Shown here piece by piece: positions 12,433 through 22,681 of a stretch of DNA of 50,253 bases. Made by a program: the position numbers and the translations under genes. Under the pieces are notes generated by a model. That model was not told the origin of the DNA, did not search any database, and was given only the letters and a program-made list of their open reading frames with translations. How positions within the stretch are numbered: the stretch's first letter is position 1; the number at the start of each line of letters is the position of its first letter. Origin of the DNA: Sphaeroforma sirkka (taxonomy: Eukaryota; Opisthokonta; Ichthyosporea; Ichthyophonida); NCBI GenBank assembly GCA_001586965.3, contig LUCW03000103.1:140001-190253 (forward strand), written 5' to 3'.

Positions 12433-13034
12433 TGTAAACTTCGATGGAAATTACTAGGTTTCAAACTATATTAAACTAAATACAATTTAGTCAGTTAGGA
12501 TTTAGCAGTGGTAGCTTGTGTAAGAATGATCGGGACTGCCTCTTGTTAAGAGCCTAAATATCCTCGATCACACAGGGCGTACCTCTAGCTGTTCTTTATT
12601 GAATAATTTTCACTAGAAGTACTAAATGTTCATGACCACTTGCCTAATTTGTAAATAGACATAATAACGTAAGTCACGTTAATACATTAGCTGATATAGA
12701 TAAAGTTCCATCTGAAGAAAAGTTATAAAAAAGAAAAAGACTTGTTGGATTTTGGAGATTGGCGGGAGGACCAAAATCAATAAGTAGTAGTTCGGAGATT
12801 ATAAAATTTAGTTTATAATATCCTACATCTACTAATGTCTCAAATAGGTCCAAGTAGATGAGTCATACCAAATACTCAGGCTATTGGAGCCATCAAAGTG
12901 AATTTAGAACACTTTGGAAATATTGGAAAAAAGAGCTTGTACTAAATTATTTAAAATACAAATTACAAAAAAAACCAATGTATTATCTCAATTGATCTTG
13001 ATATTTTAGACTGACCGGAGGCCGTATTTCTACA
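12433..13034 (-). repeat. 3' LTR of element A
   Basis: 602 bp, TGTAAACTTCG to TTTCTACA on the + strand, paired with the copy at 18815. The bases just inside it (CTGGGG.CTA in sense) are the likely polypurine tract. Confidence 0.9.
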
Positions 13035-13160
13035 TAGCCCCAGTAGCTTTTAGAACTACGAACGTACGTTAAGATACGATCTAGTTGGTAGAGCGAAAAC
13101 CAAAGTAAAAACGGTTTCGGTCATGACTTATCGAGCAAGTATGTGCCTATATGTACGAGT

Positions 13161-14494
13161 TCAATTCTCATGTTGTACTCTATGTCGTTTAGTATTTGGT
13201 CCAGTAACCATTTCCGATGTAGGCGCCTTACGTTTATTATTTGGTAAGGTAATAGCCAAAGGCTGTTCTTCATTAGTAAGTAAGTTTGAACAATTTTCTG
13301 CACTGTTGGTAAGCAGATCAGAAAGTTTAGTCACGTAGGAAGTAGGTGGCAAATAGGGAATTTCAGATCCGTCAGGGTTTGTAGTCACCTGAGGAAACCC
13401 TTTTCGTTTATCTCGTGTGTTCTTATGTAAATGCTTATTCCATTTCTTATTAAAGATACGAAGAAAGTCGCGAGATTCACGAAATGCATCGGAGGTTAGC
13501 CAAGCTACTGTCCCATGCATGAAACGGGTCTTGTAGTAAGTGTAACCGTCAACGGATGTTTTGTCAATTACATCTTTGACTTGTGACTCCATAACTGGTA
13601 TATCAGAATCAAATGAGCGAGCGAATATGAGTACGAATATTGGATTTTGGAGATTGGCGAGAGGACCAAAATCTATAAGTAGTAGTTCGGAGATTATAAA
13701 ATTTAGTTTATAATATCCTACATCTACTAATGTCTCAAAAAAGACGGTTACACTTACTACAAGACCCGTTTCATGGATGGAACAGTAGCTTGGCTAACCT
13801 CCGATGCATTTCGTGAATCTCGCGACTTTCTTCGTATCTTTAATAAGAAATGGAATAGTATGGTTTCTTTCAGCGCCGGGTGATCAAGCCCTGCACGAAT
13901 AGCCATTTTATAAGTATGCTCATATGCTCGATGCGTTAAATTATGTATTATTTTAACTCTACTTTCGAGCTCCTCTAAGTCAGTCAGATTCTGCGTAACG
14001 CTGGCTGGATGAACCATAGTCCTGTTGGAAAGGGCAACCTCAGTATCAGGAGAGGTAGACTCCTGAGATACATAATTGACAACATTGGATTGTTGAAGTA
14101 TCTTCTTCGGTTGTTTCGCAACTCCTGGCTGTTCTTTAAGCAGCGCTTTAAGTAGTTGAGTGCGAGCTTCAGGTTCTCTTAGAGTTTTGAGTCTTTGATC
14201 CATGGCCTTAGCTAGTTCTATGTTTTTACGATCTAATGCCGTTTCAATCGGCATTACTTCGACTGCAATCTTGTTGGGTGCATGTGTTGTGCGAGTCTTG
14301 AGCTTTTGTTCAAACTCTTTAGACTCCTCTAGTTTAGCTAAAAATTCGGTTGAGGGTTTCCACTTAGTGGTACCTACAGGACCGATGCGACAAACAATGG
14401 TGTGTTTCCAAGGTGTCTTCTTAATAGAATAGGATCCCTGATACAAGAACGTGTCGGTTTTACGGTCGACATAAATAGGTTCGTCTTGAATCAT
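13161..14494 (-). pseudogene. Integrase and chromodomain-like region of element A (fossil)
   Basis: The N-terminal part carries the VDRKTDTFLYQGS and IGPVGTTKW segments shared with C and with the relic at 43290. The C-terminal tail has YYKTRF..GTVAWLTSDAF and FLRIFNKKWNKH, which matches the spacing of a chromodomain (YLVKW..., W..., then a helix) in degenerate form. Between them lie an LTR-derived piece and an inverted copy of the tail. Fossil. Confidence 0.7.
13435..13857. repeat. Inverted duplication plus LTR piece inside element A
   Basis: Arms of about 120 bp (13435-13560 and 13740-13857) are near-perfect reverse complements and both come from the chromodomain-like tail. Between them, 13637-13738 matches the central part of this family's LTR (GATTTTGGAGATTGGCG... 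to ...CTACTAATGTCTCAAA). Element C has no such structure. Confidence 0.8.
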
Positions 14495-14512
14495 ATTAAT
14501 TAAATCACGTAT

Positions 14513-16691
14513 CTATGGGTCGGAGTTACGTAAAGGACAACACAGCGTAATGGTAGATTCAGTAATATTAACATAAATTAACAACTGTGCGATAAGTTGA
14601 CAAGGTGGGTTAGCCCACGCATTATGCTTTGATAAGTCAAGCTGAAATGCATCACCTTTAGGATGAGTCAACGACCTATATCCAGAAACTTGTTTGTTAT
14701 GTTCTGCGGCGAACATATCAACAGTAAATGGACCCCATCGTGATTGAGCGAGGTTAAACCATTTCTTATTTAGCATCCAATCGGTTGCTAATAACTCTTT
14801 GACTGTTTTCTGGTAGTCGGGCACAAGTCGAGAGAGCATGTCAGGAAGATGGTTATGTATTCCTGGAATGTGTGTTATATTAAAAGCGAACTTGGCAATA
14901 ATGTCATGCCAGCGGCTCACCAACTGTGAATCAGGGTTCATATCTTTTAAGTATGTTAAAGACTTTTGATCACAGGCGACAGTAAAGTAACTTCCATAAA
15001 GGTAGTCTTTAAACTGTCTTAGCGCAGTAACTATAGCAAGGAGCTCTTGTTTAACGGTAGGGTAATTCCGTTGACTCTTATTATAACTCTTGCTAAAGAA
15101 TTGTATGTAGCGCGGTTTACCATTTATCGTTTGGTAAAGCACTCCACCTACCGCTCGATCTGAAGCGTCGGTTGCTACTTGGAATGGGACACCATCCACA
15201 GGGTACTGCATGATGGGTGCGTCCATTACTTTACTTTTGACTAGTTTAAATGCATCATCACATTCTTTAGTCCAAAGCTTTCCCAAAGGTCCTTTGTGCA
15301 GCCGTAGGTGACTGATAGGCTTTAAGTAATGAGAAAGATGCGGTACCGAATCCGAGAAGAAGTTAACAAACCCACACACAGAGTTCACATCTCTTCCAGT
15401 AATTGGTGTTGATAAATCCAACAGAAACTGTTTCTTGCCAGGATCAATTTCTACCCCTGCTGCAGATACTTTGTAGCCAAGTAAGTGTATAGTATCTTTA
15501 GCAAAAAAAACACTTGTCTTCGTTAATCTTAAGTTTAGCATGATTAAGTCGCTTTAAGACTTCTTTAACGAGTTTAGCATGTTCATGTGCTGTCATTGTA
15601 AAGATAACTATATCATCTAAATATACTGATACGTTATACGACAGGTCCGCAAATAGTTCCATCATAACTTGTTGGAAGAAAGAAGGTAACATGTGTAAGC
15701 CTTCAGGTGCACCTTTAAACTGGTACTTCTTACCTTGCCAAGTAAAGGAAAAGTATTTCCTATGAGGCTCATATATTTGTAGTTGATGGAATGCAGCTTT
15801 TTAAGTCTATCTTGGAAAAGATAGTCGCACCTCCATTTTGCGTAGTATCTCGCTTATCTTAGGTAAGGGAAAACTATGTTGCGGAATTAGTTTGTTGATT
15901 GGCGACAGGTCTAGTACTACTCTTGTTTTACTAAACGTTCCATCAGATTTATATTGATCGACCGCTAAGAGAGCTAAGTTAACTGGGGTTGCATCATAAT
16001 TGATTTCAATTAGACCCTGTTTTAACCAATCTTCGATTTGGGTTTTGACAACGTCTTTGTGTCTGCAACTCACGTAGTTATGTGAAGGACACTTTAACTT
16101 AGAGAAGTCGACGTTTGTTAAGTCAAGTCTAACGTACCCATTAGAGAACTTAAACATGCACCAGTCAGTTATTGCAATCTTCCTGTTTTGTATAATTAAG
16201 TCCATAATTATATCGGTGAAGTGCGGAATCATATCCTTTGCTTCACCTTCCGGAGGTTTAGGTATCATTAACATATTATCATCTGACTGATCTTTATTCG
16301 GGTCTAGCCCATTAGGCAGACCAGTGAGTGTTATACCTAAACTGAGAAGATCAGTCATACCTATAATTAAATCGTATTTCTGAGACATGTCAGTAACGAT
16401 TAGGTGAGTCTTCACTTCTCTTCTATCTGACAGCATTATGTGTGCATAGTCAATGGCTTGTTCGCAAGTAGTAACTTTGCCATTTCCCAAGATTAAATCA
16501 GTTGTTTCGTTATGGACAGCCATATCTGTAGCGTAGGCTACTCGGCATGAGATAGCAGAGACTTCAGCCCCTGGATCAAATAGTGCCATAACCTTTTCTC
16601 CATTTACGAAAACTGCTTGAAAGATACGTTCATCTCCTTTGGTATGGATTTTATTGAACATTTTCTCATAATCTTGCTCTAGTGCACACAT
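14513..16691 (-). pseudogene. Protease, reverse transcriptase, RNase H and methyltransferase-like region of element A (fossil)
   Basis: In sense order: retropepsin (ALFDPGAEVSAIS, a D-P-G-A variant of the usual D-S/T-G-A), the reverse-transcriptase fingers (RVVLDLSPINKLIP), the YLDD palm motif, the tether and RNase H (VATDASDRAVGGVLY), then a segment WGPFTVDMFAAEHN, GYRSL, GDAF, WANPPCQLI and TLCCPLRNSDP. The last segment has the layout of the Dam-like methyltransferase domain that follows RNase H in DIRS-type retrotransposons. Fossil. Confidence 0.85.
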
Positions 16692-16700
16692 ATGGTACTG

Positions 16701-18735
16701 TCAGTGCTTAACTTGGACGTCCGGTAAGTCCTTGCAATTCTCTTTGTGCCAACCGTTAGTACCCTTGCAAGTAGCACACTCTTTCATATAGTGTCCAAAA
16801 TCTGGCTTGCCTGGTGCACACTGAACAGGGTCGTGTCTACCGTTCCACTTGCCATTACGTTTTGTGAGGTTGTAACCACACTTCTTGCAAGGCGCTCTCA
16901 CCTTCTTTTCACCTTTCGGTTCGGTAGAAGTAGAGCCAGTACCCCCTCCAGTAGTAGTGCAAGGTTTCTTAGTACTACGCGCAGTATTAGTCTCTACTGC
17001 GTTTCGCTTAGTGGGCTGGGTGTAGCTCGTGGTACTAAGTACTCTAGTAGAAGAATTGGTATGCTTGTGAACTATCTTCTCAAAGACAGACCAAGGCATA
17101 GATCGCAAATCACCATAGGCGATGATGTCATCATTGACTTTCTTAAAGAGGTTTGCTCCCAGAGTCTCCATCATCTGACAAATTAATAAATATTCGGCAG
17201 TATAGGTACAACCACCCATCCGAGTATTCATATGTGTCATATGAGCTAGAGCACCTCGAATAGTGGTATCGTTCGCAAAGAACTTGCGAGACTCTAGAAG
17301 TTCACGGTCACGTGCATCTTCAAAAAATGTGTTAAGTATATTATCACGCAACTGGTGCCAGGGTAGGGCTTTCCAGTTGGGCTCATGAGCCTTCAAGATA
17401 GTTCGCCATTCACCTGACTCACAGAAATGAATAAAGGTATTCATCATCTGCTTATCCTTAAGGCTGGCAGACTCCTTAAGTTGGTCGAAGGCCTTCAGTG
17501 TCTCCACTGTACTCTCATTAGTAGACAAATCGACCTCAGCCTGCGCGTTACCTAGCTGCTTTATAAAGCTTGGTTCTAAGTGTTCACGAGGCTCATGCTC
17601 AGTGCTACGGGCTGCTAGTGCCAAGATGGTGTCTATTTCCTTTCTCTTGTTATCGATTAGATAGCGAATGTTATCCACTTTCCTATCGTCAAGGTCAGAG
17701 TCATTCAATAGACGGTCCTCAAGGACTTGCATACCAGAGCGTAATAGCCTGAGACGAGTATGTCTGGTTTTCACTTCCTCATCCTCAGGATTAGAGCGGG
17801 AACTCTCTAACGAGGTACTGGTGTAGCGATTGCCAAAATCGTGATTACCAGGGTTAGTTGGCAAATGAGGGTCGATATTACGAGGATGGTAAGCCTCATC
17901 GAGTTCCATACGATCATATCCTCTGACAAGGTTAGGTTTGTCAAGAGGATGGTCAATGGTAGCATCAGAGCTATAGAGATTGAATTTTGAAATATTTCCT
18001 CTCTCACCAATGGTAACTGGCTTAGAAGTAAACATACTGGCTGGTAAACCAGTAGGTCTCGGGTTCGAAACTGGGCCCGAATTTTTTCTTCTTCTTCGGT
18101 ATAGGAAGAATATCAGCCAAGTGGGACACGATAGAGGGGTCCACAACTGCTGCTGCCGCTAGCTCCTTCAAGAGCGCTTCAGTGCGGTTCAATTGGCGTC
18201 GAGATTGAGAGGATCCAACCACTCGTTGTCGAGTTATGGCGTCCTCAGCTTCGGCCCCAAGATTTGAGCTGAATGGAATGGCTTCTCCATCGATGGCGAA
18301 ACCGAAATTTTCGGACAGGTCCAATATTTCCTTTTCACTCCGGATTTGTGCTGGAGTGTCCTTTAGATGTGGAGTTATAATGTCCCCGACATTCGTATCC
18401 ACGAACTTTCCAGCCTTTCGACGTTTATCCCCAATATTTGACGGCACGTAGTCAGGGGGCAAGCTGGGGTCCTGAGCTTCACTCCTAGGTGATACACGGA
18501 CGCTGGCGAGCCTTTCCGCGGTATTAGATACCTCTTCTTCCAAGGCTTTGGGATCCGACGAGTCATCCTCAGAATAATCCTCTGTACCATCCTCAGAATT
18601 GGCTTCCCCAACAGTTTCCTCGGCAGGCTCAACTCCAGACAGGCTAGGTGTTTCCACAGGGACCTCAGGAACCTCGGCAGGCTTAGCAGGCTTAGAGCTA
18701 GCGGCTCCCTTGCCTTTAGAAGTACCCTTAGCCAT
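16701..18735 (-). pseudogene. Gag region of element A (fossil)
   Basis: Acidic, Ser/Pro/Glu-rich N-terminus starting MAKGTSKGKG, a helical capsid-like middle (DRLLNDSDLDDRKVDNIR, MMETLGANLFKKV), and a C-terminus with several Cys/His pairs (CKKCGYNLTKRNGKW, CATCKGTNGWHKENC) resembling a non-canonical zinc-binding nucleocapsid, not the classical CCHC knuckle. Fossil. Confidence 0.8.
18011..18087 (+). other. tRNA-like Pol III unit, antisense within gag of A
   Basis: On the strand opposite to gag: an A-box-like TGGCTTAGAAGTAA at 18018, a stem-loop ACTGG...CCAGT where an anticodon arm would be, a B-box GGGTTCGAAAC at 18061 with tRNA-like spacing from the A box, then a T6 run at 18082-18087 that would terminate Pol III. 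The acceptor stem does not pair, so it is tRNA-like, not a tRNA gene. The same structure sits at the equivalent place in B. Confidence 0.5.
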
Positions 18736-18814
18736 AGTATTTGCTGGCTAGTAAATCGATGTTAGACAGTCTAGAAGCAGTACACTATTGTAACTACTAA
18801 ATAACTGAAAAATA

Positions 18815-19409
18815 TGTAAACTTCGATGGATATTACTAGGTTTCAAACTATATTAAACTAAAATACAATTTAGACAGTTAGGATTTAGCAGTGGTAGCTT
18901 GTGTAAGAATGATCGGGACTGCCTCTTGTTAAGAGCCTAAATATCCTCGATCACACAGGGCGTACCTCTAGCTGTTCTTTATTGAATAATTTTCACTAGA
19001 AGTACTAAATGTTCATGACCACTTGCCTAATTTGTAAATAGACATAATAACGTAAGTCACGTTAATACATTAGCTGATATAGATAAAGTTCCATCTGAAG
19101 AAAAGTTAAAAAAAGAAAAAGACTTATTGGATTTTGGAGATTGGCGGGAGGACCAAAATCTATAAGTAGTAGTTCGGAGATTATAAAATTTAGTTTATAA
19201 TATCCTACATCTACTAATGTCTCAAATAGGTCCAAGTAGATGAGTCATACCAAATACTCAGGCTATTGGAGCCATCAAAGTGAATTTAGAACACTTTGGA
19301 AATATTGGAAAAAGAGCTTGTATTAAATTATTTAAAATACAAATAAAAACCAATGTATTATCTCAATTGATCTTGATATTTTAGACTGACCGGAGGCCGT
19401 ATTTCTACA
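18815..19409 (-). repeat. 5' LTR of element A
   Basis: 595 bp, same ends as the 12433 copy, with a handful of substitutions and small indels between the two. In sense it carries a TATTATAAA-type box, then AACTACTA (19174-19167), and further on CAATAAAGAACAGC as poly(A) signal. Confidence 0.9.
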
Positions 19410-20107
19410 AGGATAACTCGTCGGACCCTAAAACCTTGGAAGCGGAGGTCTCAACTGCCGCGGAAAGGCTCGCCAGCGTCCGTGTGTCTCCTAGTAGTGC
19501 AGCCCAGGGCATCAGCTCGCCATTTGACCGCGAAAAGTCAGATATTGGCATGGCTATATCTCCTGAACAAGTGGAGGAATCGTCTCGAGATGGACGGTTT
19601 ATTACTACTGAAAGTCAGCCCAATTCACCTATCAACAAAGATAGCGGCGTTCCATTTCGTGAAATTTCATTGCATGCCACTGAATGCCTCGCCACCGAAT
19701 GTTGGGGCGGAAGACGCAAATGTTAGGGACGCCATAACTCGACAACAAGTGTTGGATCTTCACAATCTTGATGTCATTTGAACCGCAACAATGAGTTTTT
19801 GAAGGAGCTAGCCGTTGCCGCAGTTTCTAACCCTTTGGTCTTATCCTACGTGGCCGATATTCTTCCTATACCGAAAAAAAAAAACAGTATTCCGAGCCGG
19901 GGTTTGAACTTGAGGCCCTCTGGTTTATCAACCAACAGGGTTACCACTGAGCCAGTTACCGCTGGTAAAGTGGGTAAAACGTCAAGAGTTAATATATATA
20001 GCTCGGAAGCTACAATCGACTAACCTCTCGACAAACCTAACCCTGTCAGAGGCTATGATTGTATTGAGATCGATGAGACTTGCCATCGATCCTCAATTAC
20101 CATCTAA
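19410..20107 (+). pseudogene. Gag remnant of element B, first part (fossil)
   Basis: Similar to A's gag in the same order on the opposite strand: NSSDPKTLEAEVS and AERLASVRVSPSSAAQ, then ITRQQVLDLH, LSYVADILPIPKK and NIYSSEATID. More diverged than A is from C. It begins at the edge of A's LTR and stops at the left end of the Harbinger element. Broken. Confidence 0.8.
19874..19961 (-). other. tRNA-like Pol III unit, antisense within gag of B
   Basis: On the - strand: TGGCTCAGTGGTAA (A box, 19954-19941), GGTTGATAAACC stem-loop, AAGTTCAAACCCC (B box, about 19911-19899) and a T11 run (19884-19874). This is the counterpart of 18011-18087 in A. The A box here is closer to a real tRNA than in A, so the signal predates the divergence of A and B. 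No acceptor-stem pairing. Confidence 0.5.
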
Positions 20108-20527
20108 GGGTGGTTCTTAACGAGAGGTCTCCATTAAAAGTGAATAAAATTAAAGGGTACTTTTGCGACGGTCTTTGGCTCGGGGGGGTTTTTTTTTGCT
20201 ATCCCAGCCGTTGGAATTGAAACCGTAAATTTTGAGAATAAAGCTATCCTAGTGGTTGATGAAATTCAATAAAAATTAGTATACCTATGCCGCTCAAAAT
20301 ATTAGAGCAATGCCGCGTCTTTCTATTGGTTGCAATATGGTAGAATATTGAGTGTCAAAGCATCGTTGTGTGAGCCGTTTTGACATTTTCACATTTAGTA
20401 CACATACTTTTTAGGTTTTGTTTGTTATAGTATATTAGAGTACAGTACATCATTGCCTACATACTATATGAATCTTCTGTTGGCTGTAGTGTACTATACT
20501 ATGTACAGGAAGTAGTTCATAACAACA

Positions 20528-21781
20528 ATGTCGCTCTTAAAGAACAAGGCGGTAACACATAAGCGACGAGTGATGCTGTCTAAACTTTACTTGCTGCTGA
20601 GAGCAATGGGAAGAGATAGAGTGGGTGACGGACTTTCAGGTGAAGTGCAATAGAGGAACGCTTGTTGCTCGTACTCGCGCGAACTGGCAAACACTCTGCG
20701 CTATGCTACAAACAGAACGCAGTTTTGAGAACACTTTTTCGTATGAAGTACCCAAAGATTTTATTCCTTGTACGTGAGATAAACAAAACATGCAGAAGAA
20801 ACAAAAAGATGATCATGTTGAGAGGAGGTGCAATAGATGTGGAGGTACAACTTGCTGTCTTCCTGCGTATAGCAGCCGGCGGAAAATACCAAGATATTAT
20901 AATTGCGTTTGGGATTTCTTCTGCTGCTGTTTACTATATATTCTGAAGATTTTTATACGCAGTTGATGGTTTGAGTTTCCTGTATTTCCGCTTTCCAAAA
21001 GAGGAAGAAAAGATTGCCAAAGCAGCAGAGGAATTCAAATCACACTCTACTCACGGGGTGATTAGCCGTTGTGTTGCCGTCGCCGATGGCTTATTTGTGC
21101 GCGTAACTTTTCCTCCATTAAATAGATGTCAGTATAGGCGTCGTTTATATTCTGGATATAAGACTGGTTATGGGCTGAATGCCCAAGCCATGTGTGATAC
21201 AAACTATAAGTTTGTTGCATTTCTATCATGGCATATGGTAATATACATGATGTCGAGCTTGGGAATATAGCAGGTTTGACCTGCTAGTGGAGAATTTACC
21301 CATGTTTTACTACGTACTGGGTAATGCAGCCTACAGATGTACCAACCATATGCTTACACCCTATCCTGGCACTCGTGAAGCAATGGGCGATGCATGGGAC
21401 GCATACAATTATTTCCAGTCCCAATCTCGCATGAATATCGAGCAGGCCTTTGGAATCATGGTCCGAAAATGGGGTCTTCTATGGCAACTCTTACGTTTAT
21501 GTTTTAAACGCGCTCCAAGAGTTGTTACAGTTCTAGCTAAGCTACATAATTATTGTCTATCAGGAGATGGATGTAGACGAACTAATAATCTAGATGCAGG
21601 AACACCGCGTACAGATATAAATGGGGGTCTGGGACCACAAGTTCGGCATTCCAATCGTACTCTCCGGCCTTCGTCCCTTAGAGGCAAAACAAAGCGCAAA
21701 GTTATCAAGCAGTACATAGAAAACAACAAATTATGCAGGCTTGATTCAAATCTGGATATAAACAAGAATGCAACAAGATAA
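20528..21781 (+). pseudogene. Harbinger transposase (DDE_Tnp_4 type), decayed
   Basis: Cuts and joins the element's ends in active relatives. A possible start is the ATG at 20528 (MSLLKNKAV), which soon hits a stop; the conserved frame opens at 20662. Seen in order: RTLFRMKYPKILFL, a helix-turn-helix (VQLAVFLRIAAGGKY...SSAAVYYIF), first catalytic Asp in VADGLFVRV, GYKTGYGLNAQAMCD, LGNAAYRC where relatives have LGD/S-AY, and the Glu in NIEQAFGIMVRKWG. The second catalytic Asp therefore reads Asn. An in-frame TGA lies at 20945-20947 (TGA from CGA by CpG decay is likely) and the frame shifts near 21230. Ends at TAA 21780-21782; AATAAA follows near 22259. Confidence 0.88.
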
Positions 21782-21785
21782 TAAA

Positions 21786-22228
21786 CATGGGTACACATAA
21801 ACATATACACTCGCACACAATCATGTACACCTACACACAAACACGCAAACATACACAAAAATAACCAAGCACACACAAACCAATTCAAGTGCAAGTGTGC
21901 AGGATCAAAGAACCCTACACGCACTTGCATTGATTCATGTGTGTTTGGTAGTTTGTGTACACGTATGCGCGTTATGTACGTATACGTGTGTATTATGTGT
22001 GTGTGTGTGTGTGTACACATATATATTTATACCAAACACACACACACAACATATACACCTACGTGTACACCCACACACAAACATGTACACACACACACGT
22101 GTACACGTGGTCGTTTGCGTACACGTGTACACGTCTGTACACACAACACAACTACAATGGCTTAAAACCAAATACGCGCGTACTCAGGCAATAACACCTA
22201 CACACACACAAACATGTACACCCACACA
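21786..22228. repeat. CA/TG-rich low-complexity tract within Harbinger
   Basis: About 440 bp of interspersed ACACAC, GTGTGT and GTACAC words, just after the transposase. The Cys/Thr/His-rich open frames across it are repeat artefacts. Confidence 0.85.
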
Positions 22229-22320
22229 CTGATCGTAAATATTTTATGTATCACTCAAATAAAGAATTGAAATTTTATCGATGATACCGTTGATCTTTGA
22301 ATGCATTAGTTTTAGAATGT

Positions 22321-22506
22321 TGGGTGATATGTGTACGAATATTTACACCCAACATGATACGATACAGTCGTTATAGTTATATATATATCAACATACGTGT
22401 TCATTGTAGTCTCTTTAAGTTAACCTTGGGTGATATGTGTACAAATATTTACACCCAACAATGATACGATACAGTCGTTTATATATATATATATATATAT
22501 ACATAT
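22321..22506. repeat. 106-bp offset tandem pair with internal hairpin, then (TA)n
   Basis: Copies begin at 22321 and 22427 with TGGGTGATATGTGTAC, followed by ATATTTACACCCAAC and ATGATACGATACAGTCG. TTGGGTG and CACCCAA form a short hairpin within each. The second runs into (TA)n at about 22479-22506. Confidence 0.8.
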
Positions 22507-22540
22507 ATCAAGGCGTTCGCTGTTTCTTCTTTTAGTTAGA

Positions 22541-22542
<2 letters not shown>

Positions 22543-22608
<66 letters not shown>
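22543..22608. repeat. (TA)n microsatellite
   Basis: About 33 uninterrupted TA units inside the Harbinger element. Confidence 0.9.
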
Positions 22609-22610
<2 letters not shown>

Positions 22611-22681
22611 GCTGCTCTACAATTGGGTTATTTTCATTTATTTACATTATACACTATGTAGTATACATATTAACCTTGTAG

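Larger units (their letters stand above)
12433..19409 (-). mobile_element. Chromovirus A (Ty3/gypsy), near-complete but broken, inserted in B
   Basis: A ~7-kb element bounded by two directly repeated LTRs (12433-13034 and 18815-19409) that look about 98% identical by eye, so a fairly recent insertion. Order in the - sense: LTR, leader, gag, protease, reverse transcriptase, RNase H, a Dam-methyltransferase-like domain, integrase, chromodomain-like tail, LTR. Flanks AAGA (12429-12432) and AGGA (19410-19413) fit a 4-bp target duplication with one change. Broken, with roughly half a dozen breaks and an internal rearrangement. It closely matches element C. Confidence 0.9.

Noticed and set aside
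18011-18087. A functional tRNA gene
   Set aside because: A and B boxes and T-run are present, but the acceptor stem does not pair and the anticodon arm is off by a base; kept only as a tRNA-like unit.
21550-22232. Several overlapping open frames rich in Thr, His, Cys and Val
   Set aside because: Direct products of the CA/TG microsatellite-like tract, with open frames on both strands.
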